From the NCBI GenBank assembly GCA_934202215.1, contig CAKPXR010000060.1, forward strand, positions 1 to 7,907: a stretch of 7,907 nucleotides of DNA, read 5' to 3'. Shown piece after piece: positions 1-6,333 of this stretch. Both the position numbers and the translations under genes were made by a program. Position 1 is the stretch's first letter, and each line of letters starts with the position of its first letter. This DNA comes from an uncultured Veillonella sp. (GTDB lineage: Bacteria > Bacillota > Negativicutes > Veillonellales > Veillonellaceae). The notes beneath the pieces are model-generated. The model saw only the letters and a list, made by a program, of their open reading frames with translations, searched no databases and was not told where the DNA came from.

Positions 1-19
1 TCTCAAAACTTTTAGTACT

Positions 20-34
20 TACAATAATATTGTA
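20..34. repeat. Perfect 7-1-7 palindrome overlapping the left-edge promoter
   Basis: TACAATA and TATTGTA flank a single central base, giving a perfect 15-base inverted repeat. On the minus strand it begins at the -10 hexamer of the promoter at 29-56 and extends over the expected transcription start. That is a usual place for a repressor operator. It is not a clear match to the Fur, PerR or Zur boxes I know, so no regulator is assigned. Its A+T richness means chance is possible. Confidence 0.4.
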
Positions 35-56
35 TATCTAAACATAGAAGTGTCAA
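29..56 (-). promoter_or_regulatory. Candidate sigma-70-type promoter for a gene beyond the left edge
   Basis: On the minus strand a perfect -35 hexamer TTGACA (56 to 51) is followed after 16 bases by TACAAT (34 to 29), which matches the -10 consensus at five of six positions. It points left, away from hisH, so it should drive the next minus-strand gene, whose start lies outside the window. It suggests that the his operon ends with hisH and a new transcription unit begins here. No strong intrinsic terminator is visible between the hisH stop and this promoter. Confidence 0.6.
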
Positions 57-118
57 TTATCGATTTCTCATTTTGAAAGTACATTATGACTAAAAAGCAT
101 GCTTAATTCATATTGATA

Positions 119-730
119 CTAGTTACTAGCAGTAATTTTTCCAAAAGTACGTAATAAATCGAGCCCTACAGAACCACTTTTTTCTGGATGAAACTGCATT
201 CCAAAGACATTACCATATTCCACTATCCCAGGTACATCAATACCATAATCAGCAGTAGACGTAATATATTTTGAATCTGTGTCTACATAATAAGAGTGAA
301 CAAAATATGTATATTTTCCTTCGATATGACTAAAAGTACTATCTGGATTACGTACTATATTTTTATTCCAACCCATGTGTGGTACACGCAAACCAAGATT
401 GTGAGGAATTGCTTTTACAGTGCCAGGAATGATACCTAAGCCGGGCGTTGGTCCATATTCCTCAGACTCGTCAAATAATAGTTGCATCCCTAAGCAAATA
501 CCTAATAATGGTATCTCCCTGCGAACTACCTCATGAATTATATCAACCAAACCACGCTCTTTTAAAACGGCTACTGCCGATGCGTATGCCCCTACACCAG
601 GCAATATAACGCCATCAGAATGTAATATCGTATCAGCATCAGATGTTAGCACCGCATCAAGACCAATATAATCCAATGCTTTCTGCACGTTAAAGGTATT
701 TCCTGCGTCATAATCGATTATAGCAATCAT
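119..730 (-). CDS. hisH: Imidazole glycerol phosphate synthase, glutaminase subunit HisH
   Basis: HisH is a class I glutamine amidotransferase that hydrolyses glutamine and channels ammonia to HisF, which makes imidazole glycerol phosphate and AICAR from PRFAR. The 203-residue protein has the usual full length. It carries the nucleophile Cys79 in GICLGMQ, the His181 and Glu183 of the triad in FHPEKS, and the oxyanion-strand motif PGVGAY at 44-49. The ATG overlaps the hisC stop in an ATGA (730-727). The site AAAGGAGAG at 735-743 lies inside hisC, so translation is probably coupled. It is the last gene of the cluster and is separated from its partner hisF by hisI, hisE and hisC, where many operons place it between hisB and hisA. 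Its base composition is clearly more A+T rich than that of the middle genes. I see no missing key residue. Confidence 0.97.
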   Translation of the reverse strand: MIAIIDYDAGNTFNVQKALDYIGLDAVLTSDADTILHSDGVILPGVGAYASAVAVLKERGLVDIIHEVVRREIPLLGICLGMQLLFDESEEYGPTPGLGIIPGTVKAIPHNLGLRVPHMGWNKNIVRNPDSTFSHIEGKYTYFVHSYYVDTDSKYITSTADYGIDVPGIVEYGNVFGMQFHPEKSGSVGLDLLRTFGKITASN

Positions 731-1818
731 GATGCTCTCCTTTCACCAATATATTTTATAAGAACACTACGCATAACATCTCCATCTTGCGCCATAGGAA
801 TGGTCAACCGTAACCAATTTTCGCGCTGTCCACGACGTACTTGATAACCTTCTTTGAGCCATGCATCGGCTAAGCCCTCCGCATCGGGTACTGCAAAGAA
901 AATAAAGTTCGCTTCACTCTTGTAGTAGTGAATGCCTAATTCATCAAATAAGCTTTCCCATTTAGCCCGCTCTTCTGCATTTTGAGATATAGTTCTTGTT
1001 AAAAATGCTTGATCATCAAAGGCTGCTTCTGCTGCTACTTGAGATAAAGTATTGAGATTATATGGCAAGCGTATAGTTTGCATATAGTTAGCAAGTTCTA
1101 AAGGCGTCATCATATAGCCTACACGATAATTAGCGAGACCATACGCCTTCGAAAAGGTCCTCATAATAGCAACATTAGGGAATTCATCTAGTAATGCTCG
1201 CGCTGTTGGGACTGCTACTGCGGTAACAAAATCTATATAGGCCTCGTCTACTATAACTAAAGTTTCCTTTGGTACAGCAGCTACGAATTTACGAATATCT
1301 TCAACAGACTCATAGGTACCTGTTGGATTATTAGGATTACAAATCCATACGAGGCGTGTCGTTTTATCTACTGCTTTCAACAGTGCCGAGAAATCATAGT
1401 GACCTGTTGCAAAATCAGCTTGAACCTCACGAATTTCAGCACCTTCCACAAGGCCATTCAATGCATATTCTGAGAAAGCAGGCACGCTTACCACGATGGA
1501 GTCACCAGCGCTTATCAATGTTTTATTGACCATAGCGATAACCTCATCTAGGCCTACACCAATGACGAGTTGTTCTGGTTGTACCTTCCAATACTCCGCC
1601 AACTTCAAACGCAAATCAGTGGCGTTACCATCAGGATAATAGTTAGCATCATTATGTGTGACATAGCTAAGGATAGCCTCGCGCACCAATGGAGATGTAC
1701 CATATGGATTTTCATTCGCTGACAAGCGCACTAATCGGTCCACCCCAAGACGTTCCTTTACCGCTGCAGCAGGCTCCTCTGGTATATAGGGTTTCAATGT
1801 GCGAATTATCTCTTTCAT
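727..1818 (-). CDS. hisC: Histidinol-phosphate aminotransferase HisC
   Basis: HisC is a PLP-dependent fold type I aminotransferase that converts imidazole acetol phosphate and glutamate to histidinol phosphate and 2-oxoglutarate in the cytosol. The 363 residues match the family length. Visible landmarks are the N-terminal SANENPYG (33-40), the Asn163 region CNPNNPTGT (160-168), Asp191 and Tyr194 in VDEAYIDF for the PLP ring, the Schiff-base Lys224 in TFSKAYGLA, Arg232 for phosphate, and Arg337 in LRLTI for the substrate carboxylate. The ATG at 1818 has an AAAGGA site six bases upstream. A 155-base gap with repeats lies before it, and hisH overlaps its end by 4 bases, so hisC and hisH form a coupled pair. 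Members of this family can also transaminate aromatic amino acids, so side activity is possible, but the his context makes HisC the main role. Confidence 0.96.
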   Translation of the reverse strand: MKEIIRTLKPYIPEEPAAAVKERLGVDRLVRLSANENPYGTSPLVREAILSYVTHNDANYYPDGNATDLRLKLAEYWKVQPEQLVIGVGLDEVIAMVNKTLISAGDSIVVSVPAFSEYALNGLVEGAEIREVQADFATGHYDFSALLKAVDKTTRLVWICNPNNPTGTYESVEDIRKFVAAVPKETLVIVDEAYIDFVTAVAVPTARALLDEFPNVAIMRTFSKAYGLANYRVGYMMTPLELANYMQTIRLPYNLNTLSQVAAEAAFDDQAFLTRTISQNAEERAKWESLFDELGIHYYKSEANFIFFAVPDAEGLADAWLKEGYQVRRGQRENWLRLTIPMAQDGDVMRSVLIKYIGERRAS

Positions 1819-1847
1819 AGGCTATCCTTTCTAACTATTTTCTTAAC

Positions 1848-1940
1848 GTATATACACGCGTTCAAACTCATTTTGTGTTTATATACTCGTCTAAACTCAT
1901 ATGTACGTATTTCAATGCAAATACATTTATTAAAACTCAT
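1848..1940 (-). repeat. Three direct repeats in the hisE-hisC gap
   Basis: Read on the minus strand, the octamer ATGAGTTT begins at 1940, 1900 and 1871. The last two copies extend to 24-base units (1877-1900 and 1848-1871) that agree at 19 of 24 positions and start 29 bases apart. The first two copies share the 11-mer CATATGAGTTT. They fill most of the gap upstream of hisC. They may be remnants of a short tandem duplication or sites for a regulator; the sequence alone does not tell which. Confidence 0.6.
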
Positions 1941-1961
1941 ATGAACTTATGTAAGTTCATA
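1940..1961. repeat. Perfect 10-base inverted repeat just after hisE
   Basis: TATGAACTTA and TAAGTTCATA flank a two-base centre, 12 bases after the hisE stop. As RNA the innermost pairs would open to form a loop, leaving an AT-rich stem of about eight pairs. On the minus strand it is followed by only four T residues within GAGTTTTAAT, so it is a poor intrinsic terminator. An operator, a processing site or a weak attenuating hairpin are alternatives. It abuts the first of the three direct repeats before hisC. Confidence 0.5.
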
Positions 1962-1973
1962 CCATAACGTGCA

Positions 1974-2300
1974 TTATAAATTCGTAATTTCTGGACGATC
2001 TGTAGTCTTGCTCACTACGCCTTCACGGCTCGCAAGCTCTGCCTCAATGGCTTCGTAAGGAATATTTTTCTCTACTAATAATACGAGCAAGTGGTACAAC
2101 ACATCTGCTGTTTCGTAAATCAACTCTTGAGGGTCTTCGTTCTTTGCAGCGATGACAACCTCTGTAGCCTCTTCGCCTACCTTTTTCAAGATTTTATCGA
2201 GACCTTTATCAAACAAGTAGTTCGTATAGGAACCTTCCTTAGGTTGTGCCTTGCGATTTTTAATAATTTCGTATAATTCGTTCAATGTTTGTTGTGCCAT
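1974..2300 (-). CDS. hisE: Phosphoribosyl-ATP pyrophosphatase HisE
   Basis: HisE hydrolyses phosphoribosyl-ATP to phosphoribosyl-AMP and pyrophosphate, the second step of the pathway. The 108-residue all-helical protein belongs to the MazG-like fold. The metal-binding pattern is visible as GEEATE (42-47, with Glu43, Glu44 and Glu47) and ETAD (63-66, with Glu63 and Asp66), and the family hallmark SYTNYLFDKG is at 24-33. I chose the ATG at 2300. The longer frame from TTG at 2312 would translate the GGAG ribosome binding site, which sits six bases upstream of this ATG. The hisI stop lies 2 bases upstream, so the two genes are almost certainly translationally coupled. HisE and HisI are separate proteins here, whereas many bacteria have a HisIE fusion. 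Confidence 0.96.
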   Translation of the reverse strand: MAQQTLNELYEIIKNRKAQPKEGSYTNYLFDKGLDKILKKVGEEATEVVIAAKNEDPQELIYETADVLYHLLVLLVEKNIPYEAIEAELASREGVVSKTTDRPEITNL

Positions 2301-2302
2301 AA

Positions 2303-2620
2303 CTAACTCCAATCTACATCATTAAAGAAACAGCTTGTGCGCCCCGTGTGACAAGCAGGACCTTCTGGCTTAACTTGAATAAGCAATGTATCTCCGTCGC
2401 AATCGAGGGCCATACTCACCACATGCTGCACATTGCCACTCGTACCGCCCTTGTGCCATAGCTCTTGGCGAGAACGAGACCAAAACCATGTTTCCTTTGT
2501 CTCTAGTGTTTTGTGAAAGCTTTCTTCGTTCATCCACGCTACCATGAGCACATCTTTTGTATCTGCGTCTTGCACAACCGTTGGCAATAAGCCATTTCCC
2601 TTTTCAAAATCCGGTTTCAT
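2303..2620 (-). CDS. hisI: Phosphoribosyl-AMP cyclohydrolase HisI
   Basis: HisI opens the purine ring of phosphoribosyl-AMP to give ProFAR, the third step. The 105-residue protein has the length of stand-alone cyclohydrolases. Metal ligands are visible: Asp73, Asp75 and Asp77 in DCDGD for magnesium, and Cys74, Cys90 and Cys97 for zinc, within DCDGD and [10 protein letters not shown]. Other family marks are VLMVAWMN at 24-31 and [11 protein letters not shown] at 48-58. I chose the ATG at 2620 because it has an AAGGGAT site just upstream and gives the usual N-terminus. A frame from TTG at 2653 would add 11 unconserved-looking residues. hisE begins 2 bases after the stop. A 113-base gap separates it from hisF upstream. 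Confidence 0.96.
   Translation of the reverse strand: MKPDFEKGNGLLPTVVQDADTKDVLMVAWMNEESFHKTLETKETWFWSRSRQELWHKGGTSGNVQHVVSMALDCDGDTLLIQVKPEGPACHTGRTSCFFNDVDWS
2307..2310 (-). promoter_or_regulatory. Ribosome binding site for hisE within the hisI 3' end
   Basis: GGAG on the minus strand is six bases before the hisE ATG at 2300 and overlaps the last two sense codons of hisI (tryptophan and serine). It rules against the upstream in-frame TTG at 2312 and indicates that ribosomes ending hisI can restart on hisE. Confidence 0.65.
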
Positions 2621-2626
2621 ATAGTA

Positions 2627-2633
2627 ATCCCTT
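2627..2633 (-). promoter_or_regulatory. Ribosome binding site that sets the hisI start
   Basis: AAGGGAT on the minus strand lies six bases before the ATG at 2620. It falls inside the upstream in-frame extension from TTG at 2653, which has no comparable site, so the ATG is the likelier start. Confidence 0.65.
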
Positions 2634-2733
2634 AATACAAGTAATCTTTTCAAAATTCAATGTTTTATTTAGTACCTTTACCATAATGGAGGCATTTAAT
2701 TCGTTTACCATACTCTAATTATGTAAATTATAT

Positions 2734-3492
2734 TTATCGTACAGTAATTCCTCGAGCTCGTAATTCGTTTTTAAGATCTGGAATTTTTATTTCTCCAAAG
2801 TGGAAGATAGATGCCGCTAGTGCACCAGTAACACCGGTTTGTTCAAAGAGTTCTATAAAGTCTTGAACCTTGCCGGCCCCGCCAGATGCGATGATAGGTA
2901 CATCTACTACGGCTTCAATGGCCTTATATAGTTTGATATCAAAGCCAGATTTAGTGCCGTCCTTATCCATGCTCGTTACGAGCAATTCCCCTGCTCCACG
3001 AGAGACAGCTTCCTTAGCCCAATCAAGGGCTTTCCATTCAGTGCGCTTACGACCGCCGTGCGTATAAGCGTACCATTCACCAGTTTCTTCATCTGTTTTT
3101 ACGTCGATAGCTACTACCATACATTGGTTACCAAACTTTTGAGCTCCTTCGGTGATGAGTTCAGGATTAGCAAGAGCTGCCGAGTTTAAAGATACCTTGT
3201 CAGCACCAGCTTTCAACAAAGCCGTCATATTCTCAATACTCTTGATACCGCCACCAACGGTGAGAGGCATAAATACTTGAGAGGAAATCTCTTGCACCAC
3301 GTCGCGCATGGTGGTCCGTGCATCAACAGTAGCCGTAATATCTAAGAATACTAACTCATCAGCCTGTTGCTGTTCATAGGAGGCCGCAATATCTACGGGG
3401 CTACCTACATCAATGAGATTAACAAAGTTAACCCCTTTTTTAACGCGCCCATCATCTACATCTAGGCACGGAATGATCCGTTTCGCTAACAT
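2734..3492 (-). CDS. hisF: Imidazole glycerol phosphate synthase, cyclase subunit HisF
   Basis: HisF is the (beta/alpha)8-barrel cyclase that joins HisH-derived ammonia with PRFAR to form imidazole glycerol phosphate and AICAR. With the ATG at 3492 it has 252 residues, the family length. The catalytic Asp11 is in PCLDVDDGR and Asp130 in VVAIDVK. Phosphate-binding loops appear as TVGGGIKS (78-85) and IASGGAGK (201-208), and [11 protein letters not shown] is at 173-183. The frame can be extended to a GTG at 3507, but that extension is the ribosome binding site itself (GGGGAG, seven bases before the ATG). hisA lies 70 bases upstream and hisI 113 bases downstream. Its partner subunit HisH is encoded about 2 kb downstream at the end of the operon instead of next to it. 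Confidence 0.97.
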   Translation of the reverse strand: MLAKRIIPCLDVDDGRVKKGVNFVNLIDVGSPVDIAASYEQQQADELVFLDITATVDARTTMRDVVQEISSQVFMPLTVGGGIKSIENMTALLKAGADKVSLNSAALANPELITEGAQKFGNQCMVVAIDVKTDEETGEWYAYTHGGRKRTEWKALDWAKEAVSRGAGELLVTSMDKDGTKSGFDIKLYKAIEAVVDVPIIASGGAGKVQDFIELFEQTGVTGALAASIFHFGEIKIPDLKNELRARGITVR

Positions 3493-3499
3493 AATTCTA

Positions 3500-3505
3500 C
3501 TCCCC
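3500..3505 (-). promoter_or_regulatory. Ribosome binding site that sets the hisF start
   Basis: GGGGAG on the minus strand sits seven bases before the ATG at 3492, which opens the conserved [11 protein letters not shown] terminus. The alternative GTG at 3507 lies upstream of this site and would make it coding. Confidence 0.65.
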
Positions 3506-3562
3506 ACTAAGTGTTATCAATCTATTTCATCGGTCATGCCCAATATATCATCATCAATATAG

Positions 3563-4282
3563 TTACCGTTGATTGTACCCGGCAATTTCCTCTAATGTAA
3601 TCGTTCCTTCATACAAAGCCTTACCAACGATGCTATCCATAACACCTTTGGCTTCAAGGGATTTAATGTCTTCTAAATTACGAACGCCACCAGATGCAAC
3701 GATGCGTGCCGTAGGGAATTCTTTTTGCAAATTGCCAAGCAAGTCCTCGTTAGCGCCTTGCATAGTGCCATCGCGGTCCACATCGGTAACGATGAAGTAC
3801 TTTGCGCCGCCTTCAACCATAGCGCCGATTAAATCCGCCATAGGCACATCAGATTGATCGAGCCAACCTTCAGCAGCGACCTTACCATTTTTACCGTCTA
3901 CACCGATGACGATACGCTCTGCACCATATTCAGCAATCACTTGTTTGGTAAGCTCTGGATTTTTGAGGGCTACGGAGCCTAAGATAACATGGTCTACACC
4001 TAAACCTAAATAGAGGTCAACAGCCTCTTTATCTCGAATGCCTCCACCGATTTCAAGAATGCCTGTGAAAGCTTCACGCACTGCTTTTACAATGTCTACG
4101 TTAACAGGTTTCCCCGCCTTAGCACCGTCTAAATCGACGAGGTGTAGCGCCCCAACCTTGGCATCTTCATATTGTTTTGCTTGGTCTACTGGATCAGGAT
4201 TAATTACTGTTTCCTGTGCGAAGTCACCTTTATAGAGGCGAACGCTGCGACCATCTTGTAAATCTATAGCTGGAAAAATCAT
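3563..4282 (-). CDS. hisA: Phosphoribosylformimino-AICAR-phosphate isomerase HisA
   Basis: HisA is a (beta/alpha)8-barrel isomerase that converts ProFAR to PRFAR by an Amadori rearrangement, the fourth step. The 239 residues match the family. The catalytic pair is Asp7 in FPAIDLQDG and Asp129 in VIGVDGKNG. Phosphate loops are IGGGIRD (78-84) and VASGGVRN (195-202), and TDVDRDGT (166-173) is the barrel motif shared with HisF. I chose the ATG at 4282. An in-frame TTG at 4300 would add six residues that merely translate the AAAGGAG ribosome binding site. hisB ends 26 bases upstream, so the two are surely cotranscribed. Some actinobacteria have a dual HisA/TrpF (PriA), but the his-only setting here favours plain HisA. 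Confidence 0.97.
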   Translation of the reverse strand: MIFPAIDLQDGRSVRLYKGDFAQETVINPDPVDQAKQYEDAKVGALHLVDLDGAKAGKPVNVDIVKAVREAFTGILEIGGGIRDKEAVDLYLGLGVDHVILGSVALKNPELTKQVIAEYGAERIVIGVDGKNGKVAAEGWLDQSDVPMADLIGAMVEGGAKYFIVTDVDRDGTMQGANEDLLGNLQKEFPTARIVASGGVRNLEDIKSLEAKGVMDSIVGKALYEGTITLEEIAGYNQR

Positions 4283-4287
4283 AGGTT

Positions 4288-4294
4288 CTCCTTT
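4288..4294 (-). promoter_or_regulatory. Ribosome binding site that sets the hisA start
   Basis: AAAGGAG on the minus strand lies five bases before the ATG at 4282 and within the hisB-hisA gap. The in-frame TTG at 4300 is upstream of it and has no site of its own. Confidence 0.7.
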
Positions 4295-4308
4295 ATTCAA
4301 TGACTATA

Positions 4309-4899
4309 TTAAATAACGCCCTTTGTAGAGTTTACCCCTTGAATATCTGGGTTAATCGTAACTGCCTTGCGCAATGCACGGCCTGTAGCCTTAAACATGC
4401 TTTCAATAATGTGGTGCGTATTGCGACCATATAGATTACGAACATGTAAATTCATAGCAGCACTCATAGCAAGAGCTTGGAAGAAATCCTCTACTAGCTC
4501 TGTTTCAAAGTTGCCGCCTAGAACAGGAGTGCTCCATTCGCCTTGGAATACGAGGTACGGACGACCGCTCAAATCGATGACAACTTGTGTTAACGCTTCG
4601 TCCATAGGAACCCACGCATCGCCGTAACGTTCGATGCCAGCCTTATCGCCTAATGCTTTCACCAAGGCCTGACCTAATGCCAGGCCGATGTCCTCCACAG
4701 TGTGGTGAGCATCTACGTAGGTATCGCCCTTTGCCTCTACGACAAGGCCAAAACGTCCGTGTTTCGCGAGTAGCGTCAACATGTGGTCAAAAAAGCCAAT
4801 TCCTGTGGAGATGGAGCTCGTTTGTGCCCCATCAAGGGTAAGTTCTACTGTAATATCTGTTTCTTGAGTGGTGCGTTGCACCGTACCTGTGCGTATCAT
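4309..4899 (-). CDS. hisB: Imidazoleglycerol-phosphate dehydratase HisB (monofunctional)
   Basis: HisB removes water from imidazole glycerol phosphate to give imidazole acetol phosphate, the sixth step, using manganese. The 196-residue protein is the dehydratase alone, without the N-terminal histidinol-phosphate phosphatase domain found in enterobacterial HisB. Metal-binding signatures are clear: DAHHTVED at 63-70 (His65, His66, Glu69) and NTHHIIES at 160-167 (His162, His163, Glu166), with GIGFFDHML at 33-41. The end STKGV is typical. The ATG at 4899 follows an AGAGGT site by four bases. hisA starts 26 bases after the stop. Upstream lies the AT-rich 107-base gap after hisD. Confidence 0.97.
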   Translation of the reverse strand: MIRTGTVQRTTQETDITVELTLDGAQTSSISTGIGFFDHMLTLLAKHGRFGLVVEAKGDTYVDAHHTVEDIGLALGQALVKALGDKAGIERYGDAWVPMDEALTQVVIDLSGRPYLVFQGEWSTPVLGGNFETELVEDFFQALAMSAAMNLHVRNLYGRNTHHIIESMFKATGRALRKAVTINPDIQGVNSTKGVI

Positions 4900-4942
4900 A
4901 ACGACCTCTGTACCTTAAATCTATTTTTATAATTAGTATTCA

Positions 4943-4975
4943 ATCTATATTTTAAATATATATATAAATATAGAT
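4943..4975. repeat. AT-rich inverted repeat in the hisD-hisB gap
   Basis: ATCTATATTT (4943-4952) and AAATATAGAT (4966-4975) form a perfect 10-base inverted repeat around a 13-base centre made only of A and T. The surrounding 107-base gap is far richer in A+T than the genes around it. With so few G or C pairs and no T-run in a useful place, it is unlikely to terminate. It could be a promoter-like AT-rich element or a weak RNA fold. Chance is a fair explanation in sequence of this composition. Confidence 0.35.
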
Positions 4976-5006
4976 GCCAATTCTATTTTCTACTATTCTT
5001 TATAAG

Positions 5007-6284
5007 CTATTTTTCAAAACGTACTTCGATGGCACGAGCATGCGCTTCGAGACCTTCTGTACGAGCTAATGTAGTAATGTGTGTTGCCACTTCTTCTAAT
5101 CGTTCTTTTGTGAATTGTGTAAAGGATGTACGTTTTACGAAATCATATACACCAAGTGGAGATGAGAAGCGTGCAGTACCACTGGTAGGTAACACGTGAT
5201 TTGTACCGCCTACATAGTCGCCTAATGGCTCAGATGCATAAGCACCAAGGAATACGGAGCCTGCATTTTGAACGAGGCTCATGTAGCCCATTGGATCTGG
5301 CAATTGGATTTCCAAATGCTCTGGCGCTACTTCGTTCATGACTGTAAACATATCTTCAATGCTATCCATAACAGCAATATAACTGTTATTTTCAATAGCT
5401 AGACGAGCGATGTTTTCACGAGGCAACAATTTTAATTGGCGTTCTACCTCATCGGATACGGCATTTGCTAAACTTTCACTAGTGGTAACCATAATAGCGC
5501 GTGCACGAGGATCATGTTCCGCTTGGGACAAAAGATCCGCTGCAAGGTGAACTGGATTAGCACTATCGTCAGCAATAACGCCGATTTCACTTGGGCCCGC
5601 AATCATGTCGATATCAACTTGGCCGAACACTTGGCGTTTTGCAGTGGCTACGTAAATGTTGCCAGGTCCTACGATTTTATCCACCTTTGGAATGCTTTCC
5701 GTACCATACGCAAGGGCCGCTACACCTTGAGCGCCACCAACTTGGTATACTGCATCAACGCCAGCAAGCTTGGCTGCACCCAATACAGCAGGATTGATGC
5801 CGTCCTTTTGAGGAGGTGTAACCATAACGATTTCTTTAACGCCTGCAATCTTAGCTGGCAAGGCCGTCATGATAATGGTAGAAGGATAGGCTGCTGTGCC
5901 GCCAGGAACGTAAAGGCCAACGCGAGCCAATGGAATTACCTTTTGACCACGGATGATGCCCGGTGTGTCCATGTCCACAAAGCCTTGCTCAATTTCACGG
6001 CTGTGGAACTCAGTAATATTAGCCTTTGCCTTTAATAAAGCGGCTTTCAAATCATCAGATAAGGACTCATAAGCAGCGTCGATTTCCTCTTGAGGCACCT
6101 TGAAATCTTCGATGGATACACCATCAAATTTTTCAGAATAGGCCTTTAATGCCGCATCACCATTGGTGCGCACATCGTCGATGATATCGTACACGCGGCG
6201 TTCAATTTCCATATCTGTAGTTTGTTGAGTATATTCTCGCACGATACTGAGCATCGCATCTAATGATTCCTTATAAATTTTCAT
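5007..6284 (-). CDS. hisD: Histidinol dehydrogenase HisD
   Basis: HisD is a zinc enzyme that oxidises histidinol to histidine in two NAD-dependent steps, the last reactions of the pathway. The 425 residues match the family length. The zinc ligands are visible as Gln254 and His257 in LLSQAEHDPRA, Asp356 in EPLGDYVGGTNH, and His415 in GLEAHARAIE. The catalytic pair Glu322-His323 is in APEHLEIQ. AGPSEIGVIAD at 229-239 is the family signature, and GPGNIYVATAKR is at 206-217. The ATG at 6284 follows an AAGGA site by six bases. hisZG ends 49 bases upstream. The gap before hisB (107 bases) is AT-rich but I see no clear terminator in it. Confidence 0.98.
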   Translation of the reverse strand: MKIYKESLDAMLSIVREYTQQTTDMEIERRVYDIIDDVRTNGDAALKAYSEKFDGVSIEDFKVPQEEIDAAYESLSDDLKAALLKAKANITEFHSREIEQGFVDMDTPGIIRGQKVIPLARVGLYVPGGTAAYPSTIIMTALPAKIAGVKEIVMVTPPQKDGINPAVLGAAKLAGVDAVYQVGGAQGVAALAYGTESIPKVDKIVGPGNIYVATAKRQVFGQVDIDMIAGPSEIGVIADDSANPVHLAADLLSQAEHDPRARAIMVTTSESLANAVSDEVERQLKLLPRENIARLAIENNSYIAVMDSIEDMFTVMNEVAPEHLEIQLPDPMGYMSLVQNAGSVFLGAYASEPLGDYVGGTNHVLPTSGTARFSSPLGVYDFVKRTSFTQFTKERLEEVATHITTLARTEGLEAHARAIEVRFEK

Positions 6285-6333
6285 GTCTTATCCTTCTTCC
6301 TATCTATCTTATTCCTAGTATCAGTTCTATCTC

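Noticed and set aside
78..118. Imperfect hairpin with AAGCATGCTTTTT after hisH as an intrinsic terminator
   Set aside because: The self-complementary core leaves only about three pairs once a loop is allowed, and the longer arms pair poorly. No convincing terminator is visible before the left-edge promoter.
1837..1865. Promoter for hisC: TTGAAC, 17 bases, GAAAAT on the minus strand
   Set aside because: Each hexamer matches only four of six consensus positions, which is expected by chance in such AT-rich DNA. The start point would also fall too close to the ribosome binding site.
1819..1973. T-box or histidine attenuator leader before hisC
   Set aside because: There is no T-box consensus sequence, no run of histidine codons, and the gap is too short for a T-box leader. 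Any such leader would more likely be upstream of hisZG, outside the window.
4953..4980. Promoter for hisB: TTGGCA followed by an AT-rich -10 on the minus strand
   Set aside because: The best -10 at a proper distance matches only three of six positions, so the match reflects composition.
5514..6035. A 173-codon open frame on the plus strand opposite hisD
   Set aside because: It lies wholly inside hisD, whose zinc and catalytic residues are all present. The plus-strand translation shows no recognisable domain, and its apparent start has no good ribosome binding site. The other plus-strand frames opposite hisB, hisA, hisF, hisE and hisG are shadows for the same reason.
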